64,000 nt of DNA from Lepas anatifera (GCA_034440635.1 JAOTON010001356.1:1237001-1301000); one strand, 5' to 3'; shown: positions 1 to 11,955, counted from the first letter of the stretch. Notes: a model not told the origin generated them from the sequence alone. Numbers and translations are program-made.

Positions 1-918
1 TGACGTTTCCGTTTTCCCGCTGCAGCAGCTTCAGGTCGCCGGGCTCCCCGGCTCGCCTTCTCGTCCGCGCCAGAGGCGACCTCCGCTGCTTCAGCCGACT
101 CAGGTGCGCCGTGTCCTGCTGCTGCTGGACTGGCGCTCGTCCCTGGGCACGAACTGGGGCTATCCGAGCACTGAGACCGTACTTGCGCACTGGATTTGGA
201 GCCTGCAGTTTTGCTGCGGCGTTTGACGGACGGTTTGCGGTTGCGGTCCTCCTCCGCTCCCGCACCGGCGCCGTCAGCAGCAGCAGCAGCGGCAGGGTCC
301 ACCTCCTCCATGTAGACCGGGTACACCCCGTCGTTGGGGCCGGCCACCACGTAGCTGATGGTGCGGTAGGGAGTGAAGTGGAAGTCCTCCTTCAGGTAGC
401 TCTCGATCAGCAGGTGGGCCAGCACCGTTTCGGCGCGTTTCTGGCTGATGTTGGGCGGCGGCTGGTCGGCCAGACGCAGTGCCGGCGGCCCGCGGCCCAG
501 CCACGCCTCCAGCAGGCGCGGCACGGTCAGTCGCTGGCCGGCGGCCGCCGCCCGCTCCAGCAGCGCCGAGATGGCGCGCGCGTGCCGGGAGACGTCTGTG
601 CGCCGACAGCCGACAGCCCGCCGGCAACAGTCACACTGGCCAGCACAGTCGGCCTCCGTCCAGCGCTCCTCGAAGTGGGCGGCGATCAGACTGCGCCGGC
701 AGCGTGCGGCGCTGACGCAGTAGCCGAGCATGGTGTAGAGGTTGTGGAGGCCGGCGGCGGCGTCAGTGAAGACCATGGCGCTGAGCGTGAACACGTCCTG
801 GAGCCGGAACAGCAACAGACAGTCCGCCGGCTGGCCGTCCCGGCCCGCGCGACCGCTCTCCTGGTAGTAGTTCTCCAGCGACTTGGACAGCGAGTGGTGG
901 ATGACGAATCGCACGTCC

Positions 919-953
<35 letters not shown>

Positions 954-962
954 CACCACCAC
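1..962 (-). CDS. RECQL: RECQL exon 5 (motifs V and VI, zinc-binding, winged helix, tail), incomplete
   Basis: Open for 320 codons from the acceptor at 963-964 to the window edge. Order: [23 protein letters not shown] (motif V; Ile where human has Val), [15 protein letters not shown] (motif VI), the zinc-binding cysteines ([12 protein letters not shown] then [12 protein letters not shown]), a winged-helix region ending [19 protein letters not shown], and an Ala/Ser/Glu- and Lys/Arg-rich tail. Very GC-rich compared with the introns. The stop codon lies beyond base 1; the AGKRKR ending resembles the last residues of human RECQ1, so little is likely to be missing. Confidence 0.92.
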
Positions 963-3900
963 CTGACGGAGTCAGAAGCAGGTCACTCACCACAAACGTC
1001 TCACTTTTTAGTTATCTGCGTTAAGTAAACCGTGCGAAGGCACTTCGGCTGTTTCAGTAGAAATAACGCTGATTGCTTGAATGATGGGATATTTTTTTGG
1101 GTGGAATGTGACGTCAGCCTTTTCCTACCCGTAGGTTATGAGCTCTGAAGGTTTTCAGCTCTGAGACCGTCACTGGGTGCCTCAGAAGCACCGGGTTCAC
1201 ACCAAGCAGCGACTAGAGGTTCATACGGACACAAATTCAACAGTGTTTAGCGGAGTTACAGACAGTAACTTGTGGTCAGCCTGTCTAGTTTTGGTCCAAC
1301 GAAATTAGTATTACTCAGCACTGATGTCAATCTACATTTTGGCATTAAATATATTGAAAAGACGTAGAGATTACAGGTCACCTCTGTATTGGCGACTGAC
1401 CTGCAGTTTGCCGGCGAGCCAGCGGCGGTGGACGCCTGACCGGATGTGAGCCGGCAGCTGGGCGTGGTACGGCGCCGCCTTCACCCCGGCCGCCTCCAGT
1501 TTGGAGGCCAGGTCCTCGGTGTCGCGCACAGAGGTGGTGTAGACGATGCCGGACTGGCCGCGGTACCGGCTGCCCACCAGCTGCACCAGCTCCTCCACAC
1601 AGGCCGCCGTCGACGACGGCTTCGGACGCACCTGCCGCGCACCGTGCACACAGTTCAGCCCGGCACAAGCACATCGAGTCCCACACAGCTCACAGCGCGG
1701 CACACAGCTCACAGCCCGGCATAGGCACATCGGTCCCGCACACAGCTCACAGCCCGGCATAGGCACACCAGTCCCGCACATAACTCACAGCGCGGCACAA
1801 GCACATCGGTCCCGCACACAGCTCACAGCGCGACACACAGCTCACCAACTCACAGCGCAGTACAAGCACATCAGTCCCGCACACAGCACACAACGCAGCA
1901 CACAAACGCGTGACAAGGGTCACGGTTGGAATGTCTGGAAACCATGTAAGTGTCGTAAACCGCGCGCCTCGCATTTTGAGGGAATAACAACAGCTATCTC
2001 ACACGCGTGCGTCGACTTTTTCACCCAAGTCCACCCCATTTGCTGAAACGGCGATTTCCAGAGTATCCGCATACCCGCAATGAGATGCATATCTGGCGCC
2101 TTCTTTTTGCATTCTTTGCTCGTAGACCCACCGGCGTTCAATGAGACCTAGCCCAGAATAATTATGACCACCTAGCTTTTCACAAGGGATATCTCCAGCA
2201 TTTCGACCTATTTGAGGGTTTACTGGTATACTGTGACCTGTGATAAGCTCGAGTAAGTTCAGTCAAAATGAGAAGCCCTTGCACCGGAATTATCATTACT
2301 AAAATGCGGCTCAAATATTTAACGTACACATAAAACTCTTAGCATGCCGAATTTAACTCATAATCAGCGTTGTGTTCATCCTTAAGACCGTGTGCGACAT
2401 CCCACGAGGTATGGTAAACCAGCCTACCCAACAGCCTTTAAAGGGAATGTGGCACCTTGGTCGAATCCTGGAATTTAGTGAAATTAGGCGTACTTTTAGC
2501 CAAAAATAATGAAACCACTCATTATTTCTCTGAAAAATGTACATTAAGCTCAATATTTTGTTTTTAAAATACTCCTCTAGAAAAAGAAACAAATATCAGC
2601 ATGTGGATGATGTCACGATCTGGCAACCACGAATCCTGGAATTTAGTGAAATTAGGCGTACTTTTAGCCACAAATAATGAAACCACTCATTATTTCTCTG
2701 AAAAACGTACATTAAGCTCAATATTTTGTTTTCAGAATACTCCTCTAGAAAAAGAAATAAATATCAGCATGTGGATGATGTCACGATCTGGCAACCACTA
2801 CCATACTTGAAACGCTTCAAGGGCTTCAATTTGCTGATGCTCATCGTGACGTCAGCATATGTCGTCACACCAGTAGCTCATAACAATGGCCGCCGGCGAC
2901 GGGGGCTGATGGGGGCTGGTGTCAGGTAGGTTTTAGCTTTTCTATGGAAATATCGAGTTCCAAGACAAATGAAATATGGAGTACCGGGTTTTCCGACTTG
3001 CTTTACAACTTGGCTATCTCAGTTAAAATCACGTTGTGAAGGTGCCACATTCCCTTTAATGACAGAGTAAATAAGGTGGCCCTGACTTCAGCAGAAGACT
3101 CGAGTGCATGTGTGACGTCACTGCGCTAAACTATGTTTTTTTCTGAAGACAGAAGTTTCTCACCACTACAGTTTCCGCACTCCTGCAAACAACACTCATA
3201 AATACAAAGCAAGCAGTTTTAGGCTCACATACATGCTCCTACCTGAAAGCTAGTAGGCAAGAAAAGCGATTAAGAAAAACGTTCGATCTCTAAGAAACCA
3301 ACCAAGAAAGCTTTGACTGAACGACTTCGGGGTTCACAGGGGCTCTTACATCGTAAAACAGGTTGGGACGGTTGAAGGGAGCCTTGAAGACAATAGCCTC
3401 CGGCACGTGTAGCATCTTTTTCACGTCCCTGGCCACATCAGCAGTGCAGGTGGCGGTCAGTCCCAGGATCGGGACCGTAGGAAACATGCCCTTCATCACC
3501 CCGAGGAACTTGTAGTCGGGCCGAAAGTCGTGGCCCCACTGGCTGCAACAGTGGACCTGTGCGGAACATCAGCCCGTGAGAACACGGACAACCCCGCAGA
3601 GCACCCACAGATAGTCCTGACACTTCACCCCCACAGCGGTGCACCACACACAGCATCCACCCATGAGGATTCGGAAAACCACCGCAAAGCACCGACAGAC
3701 AGTCCTGTCCCCTCACCCCCACTGTGGTTCTTGACACTGCATCCTCGAAGCAACGTGCCGAAAAGCTACGACTTATGTCAACTTTGAGGATTGTTCAATG
3801 TTTTTTGTCGCCAAAATGTAAGAATTCACCAATCAACCTCTACCACGTTGATCTAGTTTTTAAAAGACATGGTAAAAAGTCATGAGCTATGAGCTAAAAG

Positions 3901-5233
3901 CTATGAGAAATCTCGAAACAAATCTCAACGAAAACCCGAAATTGTTCCAGGATTCACAAGCCTCATCAATAGCAAGACGACGAAATCGCTTCAGTTTGTG
4001 CATCGCTTGCAGCTTCGTCATGAACCGCTTGCTCTTGGCCAGCTTCTCCGGAGTCGCGTACAGCAGACACATGTCCGACTTCGGGTCCACCATGGCGGAG
4101 AGGATCCGCGTCACCTGGCGGCAGCATTCCCGGTGACCGGCCGGACCCAAACTCTACAGTCATCACGAAAACTTAACAAAAACAGTCCCACAGCCGAAAG
4201 GATGCAGCTGAAACAGTTCGGACTAAATCATTTTGAGTTCATTAAGAGAATTCCCGATCTGAAATCATACCCTGAATAATCCTATGCTTGAAAAATAAAT
4301 ATCGCGCCTGGCATGGCCCTGAAATTATTTTTGCGCGAAGTGGAGTGAGGCCTAAATCCCAAAAGAGGTCAAAATCAAACTTTAAAATGTCCAAAAATCG
4401 TTGCATGCATTTTCAGGCAAAGTTTAGATAAGTCATACGTTTTACACTTTTTCCGGGGCCTGTCAACTTCAGTTTATCAAATAAAAAGACCTGTCTTCTC
4501 CTCGCTTCAATTTCCAACTGAGGCCAAAATGGCCCGCAGGTGAGGTAAAAAAATCTGAATAAGGCAAATTCTCCACTTTAAATTTCCAATTCCAGTCCAC
4601 TGGCGCCGGGAGAGCCACCCCAGCAGGAAGATAGCCACCGAGCCGTCGCGAGACCGGCTGAAACCTCTGACGCGTCCTCCTCACCTCCTGCCTGCTGGTG
4701 TTGGCGCTGAGCATCTCGGCCGGGAGGCCGCGCCGCTGCAGGGCCAGCACCTGGTCCTCCATCAGCGACACCAGCGGCGTCACCACCAGCGTCACTCCGC
4801 CCGGCTCGGCCACCGCCGGCAGCTGGTAGCACAGGCTCTTCCCGCCGCCGGTCGGCATCACCAGCAGCACGTCGTGGCCCGACATGGAGGCGTTGATCGC
4901 CGCCAGCTGCTGAGCCCGGAACCCGCCCGAAATGCCGAACCGCTGCCGCAGTGCAGTCTCCAGCCGCGCCGTCCACGGGAAAGACCGGCTCTCCCAGTCG
5001 CCGTCCGCCAGCTCGGCCGCTCGCGCCTCCGTCACCTGCTGCTGCAGCTGCTGACGCCGGTTCACCAGCTGGTGACGGCGCGCCTGCAGCTCCGCCAGCT
5101 GCGCGTCCACAGCTGCCAGCTCCGATGACAGATCTCGCAGCTGCCGCTCCACTCCATTAGCAATGGCATCAGTGATGCCATTTGCTGCAGGCTGCGGCTC
5201 CACGTCACCATCAGGGCAATTGTCTTTCGCCAT
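1..5233 (-). CDS. RECQL: RECQL (RECQ1-type) ATP-dependent DNA helicase, five exons, 3' end cut by the window
   Basis: Spliced gene whose exons join in phase 0: 5233-4685, 4114-3962, 3556-3350, 1631-1401 and 962 to the window edge, giving about 700 residues. RecQ helicases unwind forked and recombination DNA 3' to 5' using ATP, in the nucleus. Seen in order: a coiled-coil N-terminus (about 28-72), FRAQQL Q-motif (about 105), Walker A MPTGGGKS (126-133), motif Ia, a DEVH Walker B formed across the exon 2/3 junction, GLTATCTAD motif [11 protein letters not shown] motif IV, the second RecA lobe with ESGRAGRDG (motif VI), the RecQ zinc-binding cysteines (C-R-R ... [10 protein letters not shown]), a winged-helix region and a basic tail ending AGKRKR at the edge. 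The DFPWS-like block before the Q-motif and the overall order match human RECQ1 (649 aa) better than BLM, WRN or RECQ5. The exact C-terminus is not visible. Confidence 0.93.
1401..1631 (-). CDS. RECQL: RECQL exon 4 (second RecA lobe)
   Basis: 77 codons between a CGGCAG acceptor and a CTGCAG|GTCAGT donor. Encodes VRPKPSST, then [30 protein letters not shown] and [11 protein letters not shown], the start of the second helicase lobe, collinear with human RECQ1 (GRYKGQSGIIY, GAYHANL, VHRKWS). Confidence 0.92.
1640..1905 (+). repeat. Minisatellite in RECQL intron 3
   Basis: Imperfect tandem copies of a roughly 20-38 base unit built from CACACAGCTCACAGC, CCGGCATAGGCACAT and CGGTCCCG, starting just upstream (on the gene's strand) of exon 4. 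It keeps chance reading frames open on both strands; none of these has protein similarity. Confidence 0.85.
2442..3055. mobile_element. TTAA-flanked MITE (AGGGAATGTGGCACC ends) in RECQL intron 3
   Basis: The two ends are inverted copies of AGGGAATGTGGCACC, and both are bordered by TTAA (2438-2441 and 3056-3059), the target duplication typical of piggyBac-type (and Kolobok) elements. No transposase frame is present, so it is non-autonomous. It contains a 168-base tandem duplication. A second copy is at 21575-22017. Confidence 0.8.
2463..2798 (+). repeat. 168-base direct tandem duplication inside the MITE
   Basis: 2463-2630 and 2631-2798 both begin GAATCCTGGAATTTAGTG and end GATCTGGCAACCAC, differing at a few bases. 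It enlarges this copy relative to the 443-base copy at 21.6 kb. Confidence 0.9.
3350..3556 (-). CDS. RECQL: RECQL exon 3 (rest of DEVH box, motifs III and IV)
   Basis: 69 codons after a CACAG acceptor: [16 protein letters not shown] completes the DEVH box and the aromatic-rich loop typical of RecQ. Then come GLTATCTAD (motif III) and FNRPNLFYD. It ends at a GAT|GTAAGA donor. Phase 0 at both ends. Confidence 0.92.
3962..4114 (-). CDS. RECQL: RECQL exon 2 ([11 protein letters not shown], first half of DEVH box)
   Basis: 51 codons, phase 0 at both ends. It starts after a GCCAG acceptor (VTRILSAM...) and includes [16 protein letters not shown], close to the equivalent human RECQ1 segment. It ends LAIDE, the first two residues of the DEVH Walker B box. 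The donor is GAG|GCTTGT, a GC rather than a GT; the alternatives examined break the DEVH box or the frame. Confidence 0.85.
4685..5233 (-). CDS. RECQL: RECQL exon 1 (start codon, coiled coil, Walker A)
   Basis: 183 codons from ATG (5233-5231) to a GAG|GTGAGG donor. It encodes a Q-, E- and L-rich coiled coil, FPWT, the Q-motif, Walker A (MPTGGGKS), and [11 protein letters not shown]. The ATG is chosen because it is the first Met of the open frame and the following residues run straight into the coiled coil also seen at the start of human RECQ1. The open frame continues past the donor into intron 1 (to about 4469), but that extension lacks any family similarity. Confidence 0.9.
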
Positions 5234-6290
5234 GGCTGTGGATGTGCCTTCTATCCTGGCATTCTGCTACTACAGGGCTTGGATGAAAGACTTGATTCAA
5301 AATATGTCTCTCTGGAAAACACAGACTTCCCAGTTAGTCTGCAGAACGTGGCAGGCGACTCATCGAGGCGCTTGGGGTAGCACAAAGCCTGCCCCAATTG
5401 GGGCAGAAATTTGGTGGCTGGGGCAGACTTCTCCAACGGAGGGGGGGTTAATTTTTTACCGATACAAGTTTTATCTACTCCATTTTAAGCGAAACAACCA
5501 GAAATAAAATAAAACTGTGCATCCGACCCGACGACGGTGACATACTAACGAATGTCCACGTACCAAAGCAATAGAAACTCACATACAGCAGAGAGCAATC
5601 TTGCATTCATGATGCACAATTTCAAAAATACCTTTAATCAAAGGCATATTTACAAGCAAAGTTTTCCCGTACGGACACCATTTGCCCCTTCTTTCAAGCT
5701 GTATTAATCGATACTTTTAAGATTATTTTAATTTACAACCATTTTCGAATATAATAATTTTTTCCACAACTAAAGCATGTTTTCCCTTTTGTTTTCTCAC
5801 ATTTGCATGCAAGAATCTAAAATTTTTGAATATTTTCACGAGACCCAAGCGAAGAAAGATCCCCTTACGCCTGTGTGATGTCACATCACGGACCAGCATT
5901 CATTCTTGGGAGGAGGCTGGCATGATTTTCCGGCCTTTGGCGATCAAAACATAGCGAAGGAAATGCAAAAAACTACATACAGGGAAATTTCATTTTCAGT
6001 TCTAAGATAGTTACCTAAATCTACCTAAAAGTAAGTTTGGATAACAAATTTAGAAAATAATAATAAATTTAGCTTTTGAAAGGCGCTGATTGCCTGATTT
6101 TCTTATTCACTTCCAGGAACGTTACATCAATGACAAATTTCCTGCATTTGGTATCTTTTAAAACATATTTCGCTTGATGACAAATATGACGCTTTTCAGA
6201 AAAACTAGCTTTTCCAGCGCAATAATTATTGTTTCCTTTAAATATTTTTTATTCTTCCCTCGATCATTACCCAGACTGATTGCTGCCCCA
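5234..6290. other. Upstream region of RECQL, no gene seen
   Basis: AT-rich intergenic DNA before the RECQL start codon, which should hold its promoter. No TATA or initiator element can be assigned with confidence, and no coding similarity or repeat family was recognised. Confidence 0.5.
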
Positions 6291-6914
6291 AGTACTAGTT
6301 CCTGATCCAAGAGTAGAGGTGGGACTTTTGAAGCAATCACACGTTTATTACGAACTCATCACACTAGGGTTAAAAGTAAAAAAAACAATAAAAACGGAAT
6401 CGACTTTACATCACCAGCGGACCCGAGCAGCCAAGGACCATCCAGCAACTGGGCGCCATCAGGCCCCATGGTCCGCGGACGCCGACATTGACACCTAGCT
6501 CATCGGGAACAAGACTGGATTTAGGGGGGACGGGTTACTAGGAACGTTTATCGAGGAGGAAACCTGACAGACGCCGGGCAGAGACGCGACGGACGCAGGG
6601 CAAGAAAACGGTGCGGCGACGAGCGCAACCCCGGCGGCGTGCACGACAGAGACGGTGGGCACCACCGACCACGGCCGAAGCAAGCAGCGGTGGGCGTCAC
6701 GAAGCCCGGTCGACGGACACAGCGGCAGCCAGCCAAGCGACATACAGACGGCGATAGCGCGAGCACCCCTAGCGGCGGCGGAGAAAGCGCCCCCAGCGGC
6801 GGCCGAGTTTTTGGTCCCGCGATCCCGGCGCCAGGACCAGGTTTGGTCCCAGCAGGACTAAAGCCGGGACCAAAGGCTAGACGCCGGGACTGTGCCGGGA
6901 CCAGAGCCAGTTTA
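6291..6914. other. GC-rich stretch with chance open frames
   Basis: GC-rich after about 6410, with overlapping short frames on both strands (for example 6639-6950). The predicted peptides are Pro/Arg/Gly-rich with no recognisable domain. It runs directly into the GGCGGATCC satellite and may be its flank or an old retroelement end. Confidence 0.3.
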
Positions 6915-8660
6915 GGCCATAGGCGGATCCAGGAAAGGGGAAGAAGATAGGACCCCGTAAAGAAAGCATACGTTTCATAGGCGGATTAAGGATTGAATTC
7001 CTGGCATAGGCGTGAATCCAGAGAAGGGGATTTAGGTCACAGGCTGATCCAAGGAAGGGGATTAAGGCCATGGGCGGATCCAGGCAAGGGGAAAAGACAG
7101 GACCCTGTAAAGAAAACATACGTGTCATAGGCAGATTAAGGAATGAATTCCTGGCATAGGCGGATCCAGAGAAGGGGATTAAGGCTATGGGCGGATCCAG
7201 GAAACGGGAAGAATACAGAACCTTGTAAAGAAAGCATACGTGTCATAGGCGGATTAAGGAATAAATTCCTGGCATAGGCGGATCCAGAGAAGGGATTTAG
7301 CCCATAGGCGGATCCAGGAAAGGGGAAGAAGATAGGACCCTGTAAAGAAAACATACGTGTTATAGGCGGATTAAAGAATGCATTCCTGGCATAGGCGGAT
7401 CCAGAGAAGGGCGATTTAGGCCATAGGCGGATCCAAGAAAGGGGACGAAGACAAAATCCCTGTAAAGAAAGCATACGAGTCATAGGCGGATTAAGAATTG
7501 AATTCCTGGCATAGGCGCAAATCCAGAGAAGGGGATTTAGGCCATAGGCGGATCCAGGGAAGGGGATTAAGGCCATGAGCGGATCCAGGGAAGGGGAAAA
7601 AGACAGGACCCTGTAAAGAAAGCATACGTGTCATAGGCGGATTAAGGATTGAATTTCTGGCATACGCGAATCCAGAGAAGGGGATTTAGGCCATAGGCAG
7701 GTCCAGGGAAGAAGACAGGACCCTGTAAAGGATGCATACGTGGCATAGGCGGATTAAGGAATGAATTCCTGGCATAGGCAGATCCAGAGAAGGGGATTTA
7801 GGCCATGGGCGGATTCAGGGAAGGGAAGTAGATGGGACACTGGTTAGAGCAAGGGATACCTGGCTTAGGGAGTACCCAGGAAAGGGGATTATGGCCATGG
7901 GCGGATCCAGGGAAGGGGAAGAAGTCAGCACCCTGTAAAGAAAGCATGCGTATCATATGCGGATTTAAGACGGGTTGCGGTGCACTACAGAGCAATGAAT
8001 TCCTGTAATAGGTGGACCAGAGAAAGGGATTTAGGCCATGGGTGGATTCAGGGAAGGGAAGGAGACGGGACCCGACAAAATAGGCATGTGTTTCATAGGC
8101 AGATTCGGGTAGGAGAAACAGTGAAGGTGCACTTCTTAGCAAAGGATTCCTGGCATAGGCATATCCAGGGAAAGGGATTAAAGCCATGGGCGGATCCAGG
8201 GAAGGGGAAGAAGGCAGGACCATGTAAAGAAGCATACATGTCATAGACAGATTCAGGGAGGTTGCGGTGCACTATAGAGCAATACATTCCTGGCATAGGC
8301 GGCTCCAGAGAAGGGGATTTAGGCCATGGGCGGATCCATGGCAGGGAAGTAGAGGGGACCTAAAAATATAAGGCATTTGTTTCACAGGCGTATTCAAGAG
8401 CGTTGCAGTGCATTACAGAGCAAGGAAGTCCTGACATAGGCGCATCCAGGGAAGGGGATCTAGGCCATTGGCGAATCCAGGAAAGATAAACAGACGGGAT
8501 ACTGTAAAGCCAAGTATACGAGTCATGGGCAGATTCAGGGGAAAAACTGCTATGGTGCACCACAGAGCACGGGATTCCTGGCATGGGCAGGTCCAGAGGA
8601 AATATTTTAGGCCATAGGCGAATCCAGGGAAGAGACGCCGACGGGACATGGTAGAAAATG
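6915..8660 (+). repeat. GGCGGATCC satellite, forward block
   Basis: Tandem units built from CATAGGCGGATCCAGAGAAG, GGATTTAGGCCATGGGC and CCTGTAAAGAAAGCATACG. Successive GTAAAGAAA...CATACG marks lie about 118 bases apart, with some 150-base units, in the regular part (6950-7740); later units are longer and more divergent, with a GTTGCGGTGCACTACAGAGC module. Open frames through it are by-products of repetition. Confidence 0.9.
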
Positions 8661-9710
8661 ATCCGCCCATGGCCTAAATCCCCTCCCTGGATGTGCCTAT
8701 GCCAGGAATCCCTTGCCCTGTAGTGCACTGCAACCCTCCTGTAGCTGCCTGTGACACGTATTCTTTATTTTACAGAGTCCCGCCTACTTCATCTTCCCTG
8801 GATCCAGCCATGGCCTAAATGCCTATCTCTAGATCCCCTATGCCAGGAATCCCCTGCCCTGTAGTGCACTTTAGCATTATTATCTACTCCTGAACCCGCC
8901 TGATATGTATACTTTGGTTTACAGGGTCCCTCTTCTTCCACTTTCCTGGATCCGCCCATGGCCTAGATCCCTACCCTGGAAGCGCATATGCCAGGAATTC
9001 CTTACTCTGTAGCGCACTGAAACCATCCTGAATCCACCTATAACCTGTATGCTTTGCTTTATAGGGTCTGCTCTTCTTCCCCTTCCCTGGATCCGCCCAT
9101 GGCCTATATCCCTTCTCTAGATCCACTGATGCCAGGAATTTCCTGCTCTGTAGTTTACTGCAACCCTCCTGAATCTACCTATGACGAGCGTACTTAGTTT
9201 TACAGGGTCCCGTCTCCTTCCCTTCCCTTAATCCGCCTTTGGCCTAAATCCCCTAACCTGGATGTGCCTATGCCAGGAATCCCTTGCTCTGTAGAGCACT
9301 GCAACTCTCCTGAATCCTCCTATGAATGGAATGCTTTGTATTACAGGGATCCACCTAATTCCCTCCCCTGGATCCACCCATGGCCTAAATCCCCTAGCCT
9401 GGGTGTGCCTATGCCGGAAATCCCTTCCTCTGTAAAGCACGGTAATTCTTCTGAATCTGCCTTTGACCGGAATGAATTGTTTTACAGGGACCCCTAATTA
9501 ACCGGGGAGTCGAATTTAGGCCATAAGCGGATCCAGGGGAGGGAATTCCCTCCCTGGATCCGCTTATGGCCTAAATCCCCTTCTCTAGATCCGCCTACGC
9601 CAGGAATGCCCAGCTCCGTAGTGCACCCTAACATTTTTCTTCCATCCGCCTACGACACATGCTTAATTTTGTTGGGTCCCTTCTTCTACCCTTCCCTGGA
9701 TACGCCCATG
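8661..9710 (-). repeat. GGCGGATCC satellite, inverted block
   Basis: From about 8660 the same modules read as reverse complement (GATCCGCCCATGGCC, CCTATGCCAGGAATCCC, TGTAGTGCACTGCAACCC), so the array is organised head to head. Interrupted at 9711 by an inserted hAT-like element; a remnant continues at 12207-12230. Confidence 0.85.
9515..9575. repeat. Near-perfect 61-base palindrome in the satellite
   Basis: TTTAGGCCATAAGCGGATCC...GGAGGGA is followed by its reverse complement, with one missing base and a 3-base centre. It marks another change of unit direction and could extrude as a cruciform. Confidence 0.85.
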
Positions 9711-10032
9711 CAGGGGCACCGCCACAGAATTTTCGCAGGGGGGACAGACCCGGGCTGATAGTGACCGGGGGAGGCGAATTTTGAGCATATTCGGTAACTG
9801 ACAGCATTAATGACCATCGACCCAGAAATTCTGGGGGGACGTCCCCCCTGGCTGGCCAACAGGGGGAATGCGTCCCCCCGCCCCCCGCCGCCGTCCTCCA
9901 GTGTGCAAAGTATGACATTTTCGACGAGATCTCGTCGGTGCGAGTGCCCTTGGAGACAGGAGCGAGTGGTGCGAATTTTATCAGCCTGGTGCGAATTTGC
10001 AAGACTGGTGCGAGGAAGATGACATTGAAAAC

Positions 10033-11955
10033 GAAAGTCGAGCTGCACTGAAAAAAGGAAGTGCACACATGTACTGGTGATCACATGAAATGACATACTC
10101 ACCACTTCGGGATAAGGGGTGGGAGTCTGTGCACCGGTTGGAATGGCTCGCTGAGTGTTAAATCGTCTCTCGCATCCATGGTTAGCAGGGGGCGACGTCA
10201 GGTTTCCCAAGCCTTCCCGTTTCATGCCGACCCTTCCAACACCATTGGTTTAAACACTGCCTGCAAAAATATGTCATCTATCCAAGCCTTCCAGCTTCCC
10301 GCGGCCTCTCGCCCCTGTCCGGGTGATTCCCGTCGCCCCTCCTTCAGCCCGCCAAATTGTCGGCGCCGGTGTGTTTGGGGAGCGGGGGTGCGCTGGCGGG
10401 GACTCGGCCATACCCCGGGAGAGTTCCTCATGGAGCTTCGCTGCCTAACTCTTGTGCGCCGTGGCTATCTCCCAGATCTGCGTCGGTTGAGCCGAGAGGG
10501 GACCGACTTCCTGGAGCTTGGTCTCCAAGGAGCGTTGGTGGAGCGGCTGGTGCGGCGCCGGCCTCTTCATGCCCTCTTCAGGCCTTCTCTCGCGTGCTGA
10601 TTTCGTCGCCGCTACAGCTGGAGCCTCTCTCTTCTCCGCCTGTCTGCTGCCGGTGGTCCCTGGGACCCGGCGTGTCCGCTGGTACTGCTGGCGCTGTCCC
10701 GGCGTGGCGGATCTGCGCGGGCTTGAGTTGTTCCCGTGATGGAGGCACTGCCCGGGGCGTCTTCTGCCGGGGCGGTTCTTCATCTGTCGAGCTGCATCGT
10801 TGGAACCAAGTTGGGACCGACCTTCTAGAGCTTGATCGCTGGGCGGCGTCGGTGGAGCAGCTGGCGCGGCTCCAGCCTCTTCATGCCCTCTTCAGGCCTT
10901 CTCTCGCGTGGGCACGCGTCGGAGCTGCTGTTTCCGGCGTCCTAACAACCGCCAGATCAGCATACCGGAAGGCCGCGGGTGGCGACGGTGTGGCGCACGG
11001 CCGCCCTGCAGGACCACATGCCACGGCGGTCTATCTTCGAGTCGTGGGCCAAACGGCGCGGCCTCACCCAGGACCTCAATCAACCCAAGCGGCTGTTTGA
11101 GCATCGCGTGGCATCGTCCAGCCTCATCCGGGTAATACTGCCCACACACCCGACTCGACCCGCCAGCCTATCCATACTGCCTGTGGTCTTCTATCGCGTG
11201 GACACGCCTCAGAGCTACTGTTACCGGCGGCCCCCCCAATAACCACCTACCAACGTACCGGAGGGCGGCAGTGCGGCGACCGGTCACCCGCCTGCGGGAC
11301 CATATGCCACAGCGCCCGCTTGTCGACCGGCCTACCGGCTTACCTTCGAGTCGCGGGCCAAACAGCGCAGCCTCACCGACGACCTCGGTCGGTTCCAACA
11401 GCTGCTCGAGGAGCGGCCCACAATGTCTCGCGCCTGCGTCTGCTACGGTGTTGGATGCCTTCGTCAGCGGCACCCGCTCCGGGGCCGACGCGACCGGGGA
11501 CATCTCCGGCATCCCGGACGTCGGGGCGGATGGCAAGGGAGCCGGACTTTGCTGGGGACCGGGAGTCTGGGGACAGTGAGGGTGTGGCTGGCGCCGCGGG
11601 TGCCGGAGAGGGGGAGGCTGCTCCCATTGGCGGTGTCTGCGCACTGTTGGCCATAGATCAATGTTTATTTGTTTTCGCTCACGTTTTAACTGTGCTTTTT
11701 TCCGGCTCATACGTTCATCATCATCCTGATTTATTATTTCACGCACCCGGCCGGTAGACGTCTGCCGGGCTCCGAGCCCGTGCCCGTCTGGGCGTAATTT
11801 AGAGCGCTCGCGCCGTCGGCGGTCACGGGTTCAGGGCTCGGCTCCTCCGTTTATAATTGTATTTGTCCACCTCAGTCGGCCGGGGCTTGTTTTTTTAGGG
11901 TCTTGTATGTTTTATGTACCGCCGTAGTGTAAATATACGTGTATGGTTGTAAAAC
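10033..11955 (+). mobile_element. GC-rich retroposon copy 1, tRNA-like 3' end
   Basis: Interrupts the CCAGTG MITE between ATTGAAAAC and TAAAACTAAAA, leaving AAAAC on both sides as a likely target duplication. Its last about 220 bases are closely similar to those of copy 2 (14300-16049), while the 5' ends differ, as in 5'-truncated retroposition. An imperfectly repeated segment (around 10990-11090 and 11290-11400) reads WAKRRGLTQDL and RAKQRSLTDDL in one frame, so part may descend from a coding region. No reverse transcriptase is visible, so class is uncertain. Confidence 0.6.
11790..11840 (+). other. tRNA-like promoter segment in GC-rich retroposon copy 1
   Basis: TTTAGAGCGCTCGC resembles a tRNA A-box/D-arm and CACGGGTTCAGGGC a B-box/T-arm, about 30 bases apart. 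The same pair is kept in copy 2 (15876-15926). This suggests a tRNA-derived 3' region rather than a functional tRNA gene; no full cloverleaf was folded. Confidence 0.45.

Noticed and set aside
7136..7576. 146-codon minus-strand frame with ARNxFxNPPMTRMLSLQG repeats
   Set aside because: Produced by satellite units whose length keeps the frame open; no independent evidence of coding.
10357..11100. 247-codon frame in GC-rich DNA
   Set aside because: GC-rich low-complexity peptide, several overlapping frames on both strands equally long; inside a retroposon copy.
11790..11840. Functional tRNA gene in GC-rich retroposon
   Set aside because: Only box-like similarity, repeated inside a dispersed element; no cloverleaf.
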